Source: Prorocentrum cordatum (lineage: Eukaryota; Sar; Dinophyceae; Prorocentrales; Prorocentraceae). From it: a stretch of 64,000 bases of DNA. Shown here one piece after another: positions 31,447-41,640 of this stretch. The DNA lies in the NCBI GenBank assembly GCA_963575745.1, contig CAUYUJ010001286.1:1-64000 (forward strand), written 5' to 3'. Every line of letters begins with the position of its first letter. Within the stretch, counting starts at the first letter, position 1. The notes beneath the pieces were generated by a model, which was not told where the DNA came from, did not search any database, and was given only the letters and a program-made list of their open reading frames with translations. The translations under genes were made by a program, and so were the position numbers.

Positions 31447-31741
31447 TCAGGCCCCCGGAAACCAGGACACAGATAAACCAGGACACGGAAAACCAAGGAA
31501 ACGACATCGTTTCCTGCAAAGTCGCGTTTTTCAGCACCCGTGCATGTTTTGTTTGCTGCACTGCAGGATTCGGGATTGTGTCTGGGTTTAGGAGGGTCTT
31601 GCAGGCTTTTTGAGGCCTGTGTCCGGGTTTATTCTGGAAATGCTGCAGTGCAGTATTTTGTTCGTGCCGCCGTTTGGAAAAGTTGGTTTCGAGGAATGTT
31701 GGGTGTCCGGGTCTAGCGTGTCCGGGTCTACGGGGCCCTGA
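31447..31741. mobile_element. 295-bp MITE inserted in Copia pol
   Basis: Starts TCAGGCCCCCGG and ends CCGTAGA-type complement CGGGGCCCTGA. About 40 bp of each end are imperfect inverted repeats, both containing a duplicated GGACAC word (AACCAGGACAC twice on the left, GTGTCCGGGTCTA twice on the right). CAGTT at 31442-31446 is repeated exactly at 31742-31746. Element plus one duplication is 300 bp. Deleting it rejoins the pol frame DYGGVQ to LHSKDDNDARR, confirming the borders. No coding capacity. Confidence 0.85.
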
Positions 31742-31746
31742 CAGTT

Positions 31747-32083
31747 GCACAGCAAGGACGACAACGATGCTCGAAGGTGCATCGCAGGTAGGAGGAGCGA
31801 CGTGCGCAAGACATTGGCATCCGCGCCCCAAGTGTGCGAGAAGTGGCGCCAGCTGATATGGTTGAGCGCTGACGGGGGCTGCGTGATCCCCAAGGACGGC
31901 CGCGTCGGGAAGATATTGCAGAAGGAGCTCGATCGCCTGGTGAGTCGTTTCGGCGACGACTCGCTCCTGCCAGTGTGCCGAGAGATGGGCGTTTACTACT
32001 TCTACTTGAAGGTGGAGCGCGCGGGCGACATCGCGCCGCTTGGCCTGTCGTCGGGTTTCCGGCGGCAGGGCCAGTGCCCGTGA
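31747..32083 (+). pseudogene. Copia pol: pre-integrase region
   Basis: HSKDDNDARRCIAGRRSDV, then CREMGVYYFYLKVERAGD, open to a stop at 32081. It lies between protease and integrase and is in the same frame as the six codons before the MITE. It resembles the region that links protease to the zinc-binding integrase N-terminus in dinoflagellate Copia-like polyproteins I have seen. No HHCC motif is clear. Confidence 0.55.
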
Positions 32084-32195
32084 GGCTGTTGGAGGTTGGG
32101 CCAGGTGCGGGTGGCTCCGCCCCGGCCCCGGGCGCGGGTAGCCCCGCTCCGGACCCCCGTCGCCTCCTGAGGGCGTCGGGGAGGAAGCGCTGGAC

Positions 32196-33095
32196 GTGGA
32201 AGGCCGGACAGAGCGTCGAGCGCCGAGTGCGCAAGAGGTGAGCGAGTATTGCGCTTTGGGACGCGCTCACTTCAGGTCTTGGCGCCGCCGCTGCCAGGCA
32301 GCGCGTGGCATCGGCGAACAACGCCGAGCCTGCGAGGAGGGCCCGGGCACAGCTGATCCTGTGGTGTGCTCTGACTACGGCTGTTTGGCCGACGACGGCA
32401 GTGAGGACACAGTATTGCCGATGCTGGTCATGCGGGGTCGCCGTGCCAAGGGGTGCGCGGCGACGGCAGTGCCCCAGAGGGGGGCGCACCCGTGCCCGGT
32501 GAAGTTCTTCGCGGGCTACTTGAAGGAGCTCGTTTGGAAGAGGTGCGTGAGCCGGTCAGACGGCGAGTGCAGCCTCGTAGCTTTGAAGCAGCCTGTGGCT
32601 GACCAGATGCAAGCAGTAAAGACTGTCATGCAGGAGTCTCCTGTAGGAGACCACGCAGCGAACGGTGAGGCTGGGAACGCGGTCGAGGAGGTGAAACGCA
32701 TTGTGCGTGTGCAGAAAGAGACGTTCGAAGAGAGGATTGGTGCGCGGCTACCGCTGCACCGTCCGATTTGGACGTGGCTGCCACGACGTGCTGCTGCGTG
32801 TCTCAGTAGATGCCGTATCGGCGAGGACGGGGGGTCCGCCGAACAGAGGCGCGCAGGCAGGCGCTGGGCGAAGTCGGCGTTGGAGTTCGGCGAACGGATT
32901 CGCGTGGGGCTCGCGCAGGAGGGGCCGCGGAGCGGCATGACTCCTAAAATGATAGAGAGTTGGTGCGTCGGCCACCAGACGCGGGCTGGCAGTCTGCCAG
33001 CAATGACCACCAGAGGGGTTTTTGCGAGGCAAGACCTACAACAAGATGACAGCGGAGGAGCGCTGGAAGCCCGCTGGGCTAGACCAGGTGCATAG
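32196..33095 (+). pseudogene. Copia integrase core
   Basis: Integrase inserts the cDNA into the genome through a D,D,E triad. Here VVCSDYGCLADDG gives the first Asp (32373), SRSDGECSLVALK the second (32559), and ESPVGDHAANGEAGNAV the third region. In the usual Copia pattern N-G-x-x-E the catalytic Glu would be four residues after the Asn of AANG. That position is Gly here, with a Glu two residues earlier, so the triad is probably broken. IWTWLPRRAAACLSRCRIG and RRAGRRW near the end match the conserved C-terminal side of this integrase type. Confidence 0.75.
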
Positions 33096-33289
33096 GGCGC
33101 CCTGGGAAATGGAGCCCCGGGGTGCGGTTAGCCCCGCTCCAGGGAGGCCCTTGCTGGCAGGCCGGGAGGCTGCCGGGCCGGCAAATCCGCGACAAAACCT
33201 TCAACCTGTAGCAGGAGGGCGAGGGGGGGGAGTTGGAGGGGGCGGAGGAGGAGTGCCAGGACCCAGGAAACTCTACGTATTGAAGGCGG

Positions 33290-33800
33290 ATGTTGAGCGA
33301 TTGTCCAGCGTGTCCTAGCATTATGTGTGGCCTACCGGCAGGGCGCGCGCGCGCAGCAGAGCGCTCGCAGCGGATGGCCAGCGTGATGGGGGAGGGCGAC
33401 GTGGGCCGGCGTAGGCTGGACGCACGCCGGGCGAAACGACCCCGAGTAGAGGGGCGGGGGCCCGCGGAAGGCTCCGCGGCTTCGGCGGCCGGCGCGCCAG
33501 CCATGTCGCCAGCGGCAGCGCAGGCGCCGCCGCCGCCCGGCCAGGAGCGACCTCGCGGAAGGCCGGCTGCCGTCGCACCGGGCCAGGGGCTCCACGAGAG
33601 GTCGAGGAGCAGGTCGGCTGAACGAGCTGGCCGGAGGACGGCAGACGACGACGTGGACGTGTCGTTGCCGCCAGGTGTGCCAGAAGCGGGTAGCGCCGCT
33701 CTGGCTGTGTCGTCAGGGTCTGGAGGCCCGGCTTAGGCCGCGGAGGCCAGTGCTGCGTCTGCGGAGGTGCCGGGCGCCGCGGCTGCCGGGGGATCCGCGC
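33290..33800 (+). other. Copia spacer, Pro/Ala/Arg-rich
   Basis: A low-complexity, GC-rich open frame between integrase and the methyltransferase-like region: AAQAPPPPGQERPRGRPAA, then SADDDVDVSLPPGVPEAGS. Likely a disordered linker of the polyprotein. It contains one of the palindromic words (33686-33702). Confidence 0.4.
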
Positions 33801-33826
33801 CTGCGGCAACGGGGTGAGACGTAGAC

Positions 33827-34748
33827 ATGAGCAGTGTGACGACAGCGAGGACGGAGGAATTGAGGAACGAGTATCTCAGGAGCATTGCTCTCGCTTGTCG
33901 CCGGAACGAGGTGGACCTCTCGGCGGAGGAGCTGGAGGACATTGCCCATCTGAGCGTGGAGTTCGGAGCCGTAGATGGCGCGAGTTGTGCCCGCCCCCGC
34001 GGAATGTTTCGCTCGCGTGCCGTCCTGGGTCTCAGGCCTGGGGCGGGCGCAGACGTGGAGGCCGAGACCGAACGGTAGGCGCTGGGACTCTACGGGGAAG
34101 GGCGACGTGAAGGAATGGTTCGACGCGTTTGAGCAAGAGGATCCGTGCATCCTCATTGGTTCGCCTCCTCCCGCGGCATTCGCAGACTTTCGGGGCGCAT
34201 CCCGGCCCAAGCGGGACGCAGAGCAGGCGCTCCAGGAGCAGACGGTTGCCAAGCGTCATCTTGAAATTGCTTGTGAGAGCTACCGGAGGCAGTTGGCGCG
34301 AGGTCGGTACTTCATGCACGAGCACCCCCGCGACGACAGCAGCTGGGAGACACCGGGCATCTTGGAGCTGCTGGAGCAGGACGCCGCGGAGAGGGCCAGA
34401 GGAGCTATGTGCAAGTGGGGCGCGAAGCCTGGTGGCCAAGGCAAGCCCCCTTCCGGCATGCGCGGGTTGATCCGGGGGCGAACCGGTGTCGTGACCAACA
34501 TGCCCGAGCTCGCGCTGGAGCTCAAGAAGGGGTGCCCCGGCGACTTGGGGCCAGAGCAGCATCAAAATGTGTTGCTGACTGGTGGGGGCCATGAAGCAGG
34601 ATGGATTCCTCTTTGGCCTGGCGGAGTTCACGGCCGGCCCGGTTCCTACAGAGCTCGACGCCTAAGAGCAGGGCAGATCGCTGTTGGACAGCGAGAGATA
34701 CTGGGACGACGTCAACGGAGGTTGGCAGGCTGGACCCCGCCATGGTGA
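33827..34748 (+). pseudogene. Methyltransferase-like domain in Copia polyprotein
   Basis: After a short helical segment (33827-33960, LRNEYLRSIALACRRNEVD), a frame shared by 33975-34748 encodes DPCILIGSPPPAAFADF (near 34158), LEIACESYRRQLARGRYFMHEHP (Glu near 34320), SSWETPGI and RTGVVTNMPELALELKKGC. GSPPx-x-F and the xEx(P) after GRYF resemble C5-methyltransferase motifs IV (PC) and VI (ENV) in order and spacing. Related segments occur in dinoflagellate Copia-like proteins, where I recall GSPPC. Here the Cys is Pro, so no methyl transfer is expected. No SAM-binding motif I was identified, so the assignment is tentative. Confidence 0.5.
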
Positions 34749-34832
34749 GGAAGGCTAGGGAGGAGGAGGTAGGATGGCTTCGTCGACAGGAGGTGTACGA
34801 GAAAAGGACTCTTAAGGAAGGAGTGCCTGGAG

Positions 34833-35456
34833 GTGACAGGTGCGAAGCCTATCCGCTTGATGTGGCTCGAAACCAACAAGGGCGACAACGAGCGACCGAA
34901 CTGCCGGTCTCGTATCGTCGTGCGCGAGAAGCGAGGCCGAGGACACGAAGGTCGTAAGTTGCCTGCAGCGTTGCTGTTTTCAGCAATGCCGCCTCTGGAC
35001 GCAGTGAATATGCTGGGAGGCCTGATGGTGCAGAACAGGAGCAGCGACCGCGGTGAGCTTCTGGGGATGAGATTCTTCGACGTATCACGTGCTCTTTTTT
35101 ACGGCCAGGCCGAGGGGGCGGTGTGCGTGGAGCTGCCGGAGGAGGGGCAGGACGGCGTTCACTGTGTACTGTTGAAGAAGAGCGTGTGTGGCACCCAGGG
35201 CGCGGCTGCCATCTGGCAGCGAGATTACGCAGCAGTGCTCAAGCAGGACGGGCACGTGTCAGGGAAGGCGAACCTGGCCCTGTTCCACAAGAAGGTCGAC
35301 GACTGTTGGTCTTTAGTGCACGGTGATGACTTCTGCGCTATGGGCGACGACGACGCCCAGGGCCAGATCGAGCTCACTCTGCGGAAGAAATGTGACTTAA
35401 AGGTGACAGGTCGTTTCGCGCTCGGTTCGGAGAGGAGCAGGAGGTTGTTTTCTTGA
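34833..35456 (+). pseudogene. Copia reverse transcriptase
   Basis: Recognisable RT core: RLMWLETNKGD, SAMPPLDAVNMLGGLMV, RFFDVSRALFYG (motif A Asp), HCVLLKKSVCGTQGAAAIW (in place of LYGLKQ) and SLVHGDDFCAMGD (motif C, Asp-Asp at 35325-35330). The order and spacing are those of Ty1/Copia RT. The frame ends at a TGA at 35454-35456 before the connection domain, and the sequence then changes frame. Confidence 0.8.
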
Positions 35457-36250
35457 GCAGGGTTCTACGTGTCAGAGGAAGCCCAGGAGAGGAGCGTTTC
35501 GAGGTCGAATCAGATCCACGGCGCGCAGAGATGATAGTTCGCGGCATGGGCCTCGAACGGGAATCCGCTAAGACACTAGATGTTCCTAGATTGAAGAAGG
35601 GGGGGCCGAAGCGGAGGAGCGGTTAGCCTCGCCCCCGCTCGTCGGTGACGACATCCGCTTGTGCCGCAGTGTGACCATGCGTGCGTCGCACTTGGCGCCA
35701 GATCGGGCCGACATTGGCGATGCAGTGAAGAATCTTGCTAAGCGCATGCAGAGCCCGAAGCAAGTCGACATGGCACGGCTTAAGAGATCCCTGAAAGGAA
35801 GGCCTCGGCTAGTACAGGTGCTCCGCAGAGGCCAGCACCACGCCGGGGGATGGTGGACAGCGACAGCGCTGGCGACAAGATCAGCCGACGGTCCACTGTC
35901 GGGCAGGTCGTTTTCGTCGGTGGCCAGGTGGTCAAGCATGCTTGCAACCTGTTGCAGGTGATGGGCTTTTCCTCTGGAGCGAACGAGTACTGCGCGATCA
36001 GCGCTGGCGCGTGCGCCGGATTTGGCATCCAAGGCAAATTCGAGGACTGGCATGTCCCTTCGAAAGTCAAGGTGGCGTCGGACTCTTCCGCGGCGCGCGG
36101 TCTCGCGTCGCGCCGAAGCACGTTTAGACCCGCTACCTGTGGGTGCAGGAGAGGATCGTCATGCAGCACCTGGATTTGGGCAAGATCGGTACGGTTGATA
36201 AGGCATGGGGTCGTAAGGATATCGACGTCCACATGAAGGGTATCAACTAA
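35457..36250 (+). pseudogene. Copia connection and RNase H domain
   Basis: HLAPDRADIGDAVKNLAKRM near 35690 is the conserved Copia block before RNase H. MVDSDSAGDKISRRSTVGQ (35850) gives the first RNase H Asp. SSGANEYCAISAGACAG has Asn where the second acidic residue normally lies (SSxEAEY), and KVASDSSAARGLASRR gives the third. After a frameshift the C-terminus resumes with TRYLWVQERIVMQHLDLGKI and ends at TAA 36248-36250. Confidence 0.75.
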
Positions 36251-36639
36251 GAGTACAGGAGCGGCAGAGCGGCCGGTTGCTTCTGAAATAGAGGAGCGGC
36301 TCGACGCCGAAGCAGCAGGGGCGCGGGTGGCCCCGCTCTCGGGAAGCAGCAGGGACGCGGGTAGCCCCGCTCTCTTGGGAAGCAGCAGTGATGCGGGTAG
36401 CCCCGCCCCCTCGGGAAGTAGGTTGCTCTGCTCCCGGCGCCGCCCGGGCAGAACAGTCTGAGGGGCGCTGCGGGTGGCCCCGCGCGCCCCCGCAAGCTGG
36501 CTGCGGGCGGCCCCGCGCTGGCAATTCTTTTCTGCGCAGCGGTGGCCGCGTTGGATCGCCACGGGTCTGCTACCGGTAGTCGTTGGAGGTGAAGACCTCT
36601 CCCGGCTGCTTTCGCTGTGAGCCAGCCCGAAGGGTTCGT

Positions 36640-36648
36640 GAGGGGGGG
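36640..36648 (+). promoter_or_regulatory. Polypurine tract of the Copia element
   Basis: GAGGGGGGG lies immediately before the TG that opens the 3' LTR, the expected place of the plus-strand primer. Confidence 0.65.
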
Positions 36649-36796
36649 TGCAGAAATCCCCCTCCGTCGGTCGGACTAGCTGTGGACAGGTAGGAAGGTA
36701 GATGGATGTAGTAGTGCAGCATGGCAGGATCAGAGAGGTGTTGCATTGATTCATTGCTGATCTTCCACAGCCCCTTTCGGCGAAAAAGCATTTTCA
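36649..36796 (+). repeat. 3' LTR of Copia element, 148 bp
   Basis: TGCAGAAATCCCCCTCCGTC through AGCATTTTCA. It is intact, unlike the 5' LTR, and serves as the reference for placing the composite insertion at 27799-29313. It is short for an LTR. Confidence 0.8.
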
Positions 36797-36801
36797 TTTT
36801 G

Positions 36802-38816
36802 GGATCAGTGCCATTCTCGTCGGCCGGCTGTGCGGATGGGGGGGGGGGTTGGATGGGGGGAGGCAGGGCGCCAGGTACGACGCTTGCGTGCCTAGCTTGT
36901 TCTCCCCGTTCTCACTCCCCCTGTTTCTCCCCCGCCTTCTTTATCTCCCCCCCCCCCCCCCCCCGTTGCTGGTTTTCTTCCCCGTCGCCGTCCCGCATTC
37001 ATTCGTTATCTTCCTCCATCTTCCTTCTCCTCCTCTTCCTTCTCTTCATTCCCCCCGTTATCCGTCGCCCGTCCTCCTCGCGGAGGACCGGCTTCTGAGG
37101 CCTTCCAATGCCCGCGTCCGGCGCGCGGTCGCATCGCATGTGTGCCTACAAGTCTTTCAAGTCGGCGTCCCCGCCGCTAGTGCGCTGCTGTCGCCGTTGG
37201 CGCCCGCAGCTAAGCTGTTGAGGATCAAGTTGTTCATTTTCTTCCCGTGCCGTCTCTGTGCCGCCGCCGCCTTTCGCTGTCGTGCGATATTGTGCCGCAG
37301 CTGTATTTTGTATTCAAGACAGTGTTTCGGTGTCTAAGTATGTGCCAGGTCGGCGCCGCGGGTCGACCCCGCCCTTGCGAAAAGGGAGAAAATTGGATTG
37401 TCGCTGTATCGTCGTCCTTCCTCCGTTGCACGCATATATCAATCATATCAGCTTGCCGGATTGTTGGAGCCATGCCAGTGCGATCCGTTCATAGCAATGG
37501 TGGTACAAACATAGCATCTTCTTTGTATTCCACACTTGTTGGGGATCCTGTTCCTCTGGCAAATTGCTGGCTGTCAGCCAAAAGCGGAAGGTTGCGTCCA
37601 GTGCGCAAGTGGAGGTGGACGAAGGCCTTATTCCGATCGTGCAATCAGCACTGGATGAGGATTTCACACGTAATGCTCTATCCGCCTTGGTAACCCAATT
37701 TCCCCCGAAGGTTTTTGTAAAATCACTCATCGATGAGCCGTTCGTTTCAGAACAATAATTTGCCTCGGCATTGGTTCAACAGGTGGACCAGGACGATGCT
37801 TCGAATCGTAACCCTCAGCTATGATTGATGATAACGACATCAGTTTTGAGTTTTCGTCGGCCCGGGGAGGACAGCCCATCGTAGTGCCCCAGACAGAAAA
37901 TGTGAGAGACAGTATTGGGAAGACCCCAGCGGCGAAACGTCCGGAAATTCCGAACGACCTCCGTATTGAACAACACATTGATGCAGATTTCCAGTCTTGC
38001 TGGAAGTCTGTTGGATGGCAAAACTTGTCCCGTGGAACAAGAAGCCGAGGGGGCACCTGATGAAACGATGTCGCTACATGTGAATGTCAGGCATCCAGTC
38101 CTCCATTTCGGATTGATGTCTATATTCCGTGAAAGGTCGAAGCAACCCAGGGCCTCGGGGTTCATCGCCGGGCAATTTTTTTGATCAAGTCAAGCCGATG
38201 GGCTCAGGGGGCAATCGGAAAATCGATGCCCAGGGAAAGCAAGGGACGTTGATGGTCCGCGCCGCTGTTCTGTATGTTGAAACTGTTCGCAGGTCTGCCC
38301 TCATTGCAGTCTCAGGTGGGCCCGTTCGGATCGCGTTGCCATGGCAGAACATAATTGTTGGCAGCTCGCATTCATGGAGTGGAGCCGCGGCGACGAGAAG
38401 AATCTGAGAGGGGTGCAGCTGAGCAGAGTAACTCCCAGAGCAAGTGGCTGCGCGTATGCAAGTGCTCCAACGGCAGAAGGATAGCAATTTTGGCAGATGC
38501 AGAATGAAAGAGGAGAGCTGCTCCAGATCGCGCAACAGGCACAACCATGCCAAGGGGGTACATCGGAGGCAGCTTTGGAAGATATTGGGCGCGGAAAAGG
38601 ACGTTGCAGGGGAAGTGGATGGAACGGGTTCGCAGATGCGCCATCGACCGGAGGCTGCCGAAGATGCAAGAAAGAACTCTGGGCAGTCAGTTGACGGGGT
38701 CCCGCAAGAGAGGGCGTTCAGGCAGCTGCGATGGTTCAGCGCGTGAAAGAGGTTGCGTTTGTTGCAATGCGACCAGCGGCTCTCCAGGAGCGCACTGCCA
38801 CTGATCATGTGAGGGA
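36802..38816. other. No recognised gene; scattered short frames
   Basis: A pyrimidine-rich stretch (36890-37080, C run near 36950) is followed by non-repetitive sequence. Short frames of protein-like composition lie at 37564-37758 (VEVDEGLIPIVQSALDEDFT), 37821-38060 (IDDNDISFEFSSARGGQPIV) and 38547-38804. They could be exons of a spliced gene or remnants of a retroelement Gag. I recognise none. Confidence 0.3.
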
Positions 38817-39326
38817 ATGGAAGAAGACATTGGCAAACTTGCAGAAGACTTCGCCAGTCTGGAACAGGCGCAGGCCAGCCTGATTGTTTTTCAGAAGGCC
38901 CAACCTTTTCGTGGGTTGTCTGAGCGAGGTGGCTCATCCGCGTCGAGGTTTCAGCGTGTTGTGCTCACTGGTGCGGCCACGAATTCACCCGCTAGCTCTA
39001 TCCAGTTGCAGGCTCAACTCATGGGGGCAGGGGGGCTTAAGCCGGCGTCGGAGGCTCAGCCTGCGACGTCGGAACTCCCGGCAAGTCAGATCCTGGGGTC
39101 GAGCCTGCGACGAACTGCCAGGGGCGCGCGCCAGCCATCGCAGAGAGCGTGTGAGAGAGAGAGAGAGAGAGAGATAGGGAGACAGAGGGTGAGAGGGACA
39201 GTGACTGCACCAGTCGTGGCGATGATCTTACATGCGTGGTGGCATCTCGACGGGCGGGGCGATCTCAAACCGCGGCTGCCTCGGGAAAGCAAGGAGATCT
39301 GCCAGTTCTGCCATGTGCAAATGTGA
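38817..39326 (+). CDS. Unrecognised open frame, partly microsatellite
   Basis: A 169-codon frame opening with an amphipathic helix (EDIGKLAEDFASLEQAQASL), continuing in Ser/Ala/Gln-rich sequence and running through a (GA)n microsatellite at 39149-39176 that encodes Arg-Glu repeats. Another frame across 38731-38872 reads RVKEVAFVAMRPAALQERTA and HVREWKKTLANLQK, which looks equally protein-like, so a frameshifted gene remnant is possible. Function unknown. Confidence 0.2.
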   Translation: MEEDIGKLAEDFASLEQAQASLIVFQKAQPFRGLSERGGSSASRFQRVVLTGAATNSPASSIQLQAQLMGAGGLKPASEAQPATSELPASQILGSSLRRTARGARQPSQRACEREREREIGRQRVRGTVTAPVVAMILHAWWHLDGRGDLKPRLPRESKEICQFCHVQM

Positions 39327-40335
39327 GAGGTGCGCCCTGCGTTCCGAACCGCGTCGCGAGAGCCGCATTGACGCGTGAGCGACGCAGGCGATGCATTCAG
39401 GAGATATCTGGCTGAAGGGGGGGCCGCCGAGAGAAGTCCCAAGGAAGATTGGGCGATCCCAGCAAATGGAAGAAGTGGCGTGAATGCCCCTCCCCATCGC
39501 GGAAAGAGACAGAGGAGATCGAGATAGCAACGCAATCCATGGGATAGGGGCGAGTCTCCGGACCTCGGATTGTCGACTGGGGCTCCCATGAATACTCGGA
39601 GCATTGCTGCAAGGGGGAGCTGGTTTCCTTCGGAATTCGTAGACTCGCCGAATGATCCCCCTGAAAAGTCGCGTGATGCCCCCGACGTGGTGCCCGGCGC
39701 TGCCCCGAGCGCCCGCAGTTCCACCGGGGGTGGGGGCGGAGGGGGTGGGGCCCCCAGGGGGTGGAGGCGGGGGCTGGACATCGAGGTTCTTCGGCCCCTA
39801 TCACCCACTCCTTGAATTTTGGAGACAGGTGCGAAAAACAACGGAGATTGAGCTGTTGCTAATTCCTCGCCCGATGGGGCTTTGTGAGTGGAAACTCCAC
39901 GCGATGGGAGTTATATTTTTTGCGCCCCCAGACATAAAGAGTGCTTTACAATGATTAAACTAGTCATCGCCCCTGCGTTGCCGCCGCGTCGCCGCCGCGA
40001 CGCTGCCTGACGACGATGCCCGCCGAAGCTGTTTCGGCTGCGATGACGGGAGAGCGCCCCGCCCCGTCGCGCGCGCGTCCTTCGGGCGCCCTTCTCGGTC
40101 GGCCGGGCCTCGCCCGTCTATCGCGGCCTTAGCTCGACGGCGCGTGGGAGGGAGATCATCGAAACGAACGCGCATGGTTTGCGAAAGCTCCCCCCTGACG
40201 GAGAACAGGCAAAACGTTGGTTATCGGCCGAAAGTTCGTTCGCCGATGAAAGCGACGTCACGGGGGGGAGAAACCGCGTTATTCCCTTCGGTGCGCGATG
40301 TGCGAGAGAAGAACGACCATGGGCGCGGCTAAGGC
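39327..40335. other. No recognised gene
   Basis: GC-rich sequence with a G/C-rich low-complexity patch at 39720-39780. A short frame near 39830-39954 ends at a TGA, with EIELLLIPRPMGLCEWKLHA; it is too short to assign. The stretch 39960-40140 is very CG-rich with no clear frame. Confidence 0.35.
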
Positions 40336-41640
40336 ATGAGCGTTTTCGTGGCTGCTTTCTCCGCCTATGTCGGGGGGCAGGCCCCGCGTGCTCATCCGAA
40401 GATCAGCTGGGGCATGTCTTGCGGCGATGAGCGGCGCCCTGATGCTCCGAGGGCCAGCGGCGACGAGAAACCTGGTGCCGGCGAGCAGATGCCGGTGCCG
40501 ATCGCCGGCCACCCCGGCGTGGCCAGGAACCTTTCGGAGGACGAGCAGGACCTGGAGTCTATCTCATCAGATGAGCATGTCCCCTCAAGTCGACGCCCAG
40601 ACCGCTCGCCTACGGGGGTGCTGACCTGCCGCCGGGAGGGGAAACGGGGGCCTGCGGCGTCGGTTCTCGTGCTCCCCCGGTCGACGAACCGTCTTCTGAA
40701 TCCGCGCCCTATGCCGGCGGCGGGGAGGCTGCGTTCCCGCCCGACGACTTTTTCGAGCGGGATCTCGAGGAAATCGCGGAGTGCCAGCCTGCGGACAGCC
40801 CAGCCAGAACCTCTACCAGGCACACTGCATGACGTCCCCGCTTATCAAGCGGAAAATGTCTGATGGCCGACAGCTGCGCGGCCGGGCCTCTCTCGCCTAC
40901 TGTCCAGGCCGACTATCGGCTTTCGGTCCCAGTGCCCGAGACTCCTGACCCGCGTGCGCGCTCTCCCCGCAAGAGGAGCTCGGACAGAGGCAGACCGAGG
41001 GCGTCGCGACCGCGATCGGATGCGTCCGACCGTTCGCTTCCCTCATGCCGGTCGAGCGCGTTATGCGCATCGACGCGCAGTGCGCTTATTTGGGTGCGTG
41101 GTGCGCGGCGGTCCCAGGAACGCGGTGCCTTGGGGCGCTTGGCGAATGCAAGAAGCCGGTGTGTCATGGGTGCTCAGGGTTTTGGCCTCTGCAACCAGGA
41201 GTTCTTGCCCCCTGCGAGTCGTGCCCAAGCCTCGCAAAACTGCGCGGGATTGCGTGCAGACGAGTGGCGCGAGGCCGAGGAGAGGAAGAGGCTCGAGATC
41301 ACAGAGGCCCGAGTGCGAGATGTAGCCGAGATGCGTGAGCAATTCCGACAATCTGACTTCCAGCAACGGGCTGCCGCTGCTCCCCAGGTAGATCGGGGCC
41401 GAGAGGCAATGGTGCATGCCGTGAAGCTTCCCGCGGAGCGCCAAAAGGCGGCAGCGGCCGAGCAGGCCCTGGCGGCGACAGCCGAGGTGCGTGAGCATGC
41501 GAGCCGGCTGAAGGTTGCTGCTGCACCCGAGCGCCACGCGCCATTTCCAGAGAAAGACATCGCAGAGGCAGCCGGGCGCGTCGGCCCGCCAACCTGCAGC
41601 CGCTGCTGCTGCCCTTGCCGCCAATACCTCGGGTCTCACT
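40336..41640 (+). pseudogene. Acidic, Cys-rich and coiled-coil protein remnant
   Basis: Three protein-like blocks in changing frames on one strand. 40560-40830 is acidic (EDEQDLESISSDEHV in one frame; PDDFFERDLEEIAECQPAD in another). 41045-41240 has eight or more regularly spaced cysteines (CAYLGAWCAAVPG, GECKKPVCHGCSGF, LAPCESCPSL), suggesting a zinc-binding domain. 41247-41560 is a coiled coil (WREAEERKRLEITEARVR, then Ala/Glu-rich). A frameshift lies near 41240. This layout resembles retroelement ORF1/Gag-like proteins of dinoflagellates, but I cannot name the family. It converges on the minus-strand gag ending near 41640. Confidence 0.4.

Larger units (their letters stand above)
29482..36519. 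repeat. Dispersed 17-bp palindromic word, at least 12 copies in the Copia element
   Basis: Consensus GCGGGTAGCCCCGCTCC (arms GCGGG/CCCGC). Copies start at about 29482, 29536, 31356, 32107, 32134, 33124, 33686, 35619, 36323, 36357, 36393, 36470 and 36503; several vary at the loop or last bases. They lie in the leader, in pol and in the 3' untranslated part. The 3' group is partly explained by a ~36-bp tandem repeat (36306-36420), the others are not. Confidence 0.75.
27659..36796 (+). mobile_element. Ty1/Copia LTR retrotransposon with nested insertions
   Basis: LTR-bounded element with domain order Gag, protease, integrase, methyltransferase-like domain, RT and RNase H, i.e. the Copia order (integrase before RT). 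The LTRs begin TG and end CA. The 5' LTR is split by a 1,515-bp composite element and the pol by a 295-bp MITE; without them the element is about 7.3 kb. Flanking sequence is CTTTG before (27654-27658) and TTTTG after (36797-36801), a 5-bp duplication with one mismatch. Many frameshifts and stops, plus about ten LTR-LTR substitutions, indicate an old, inactive copy. Confidence 0.85.
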
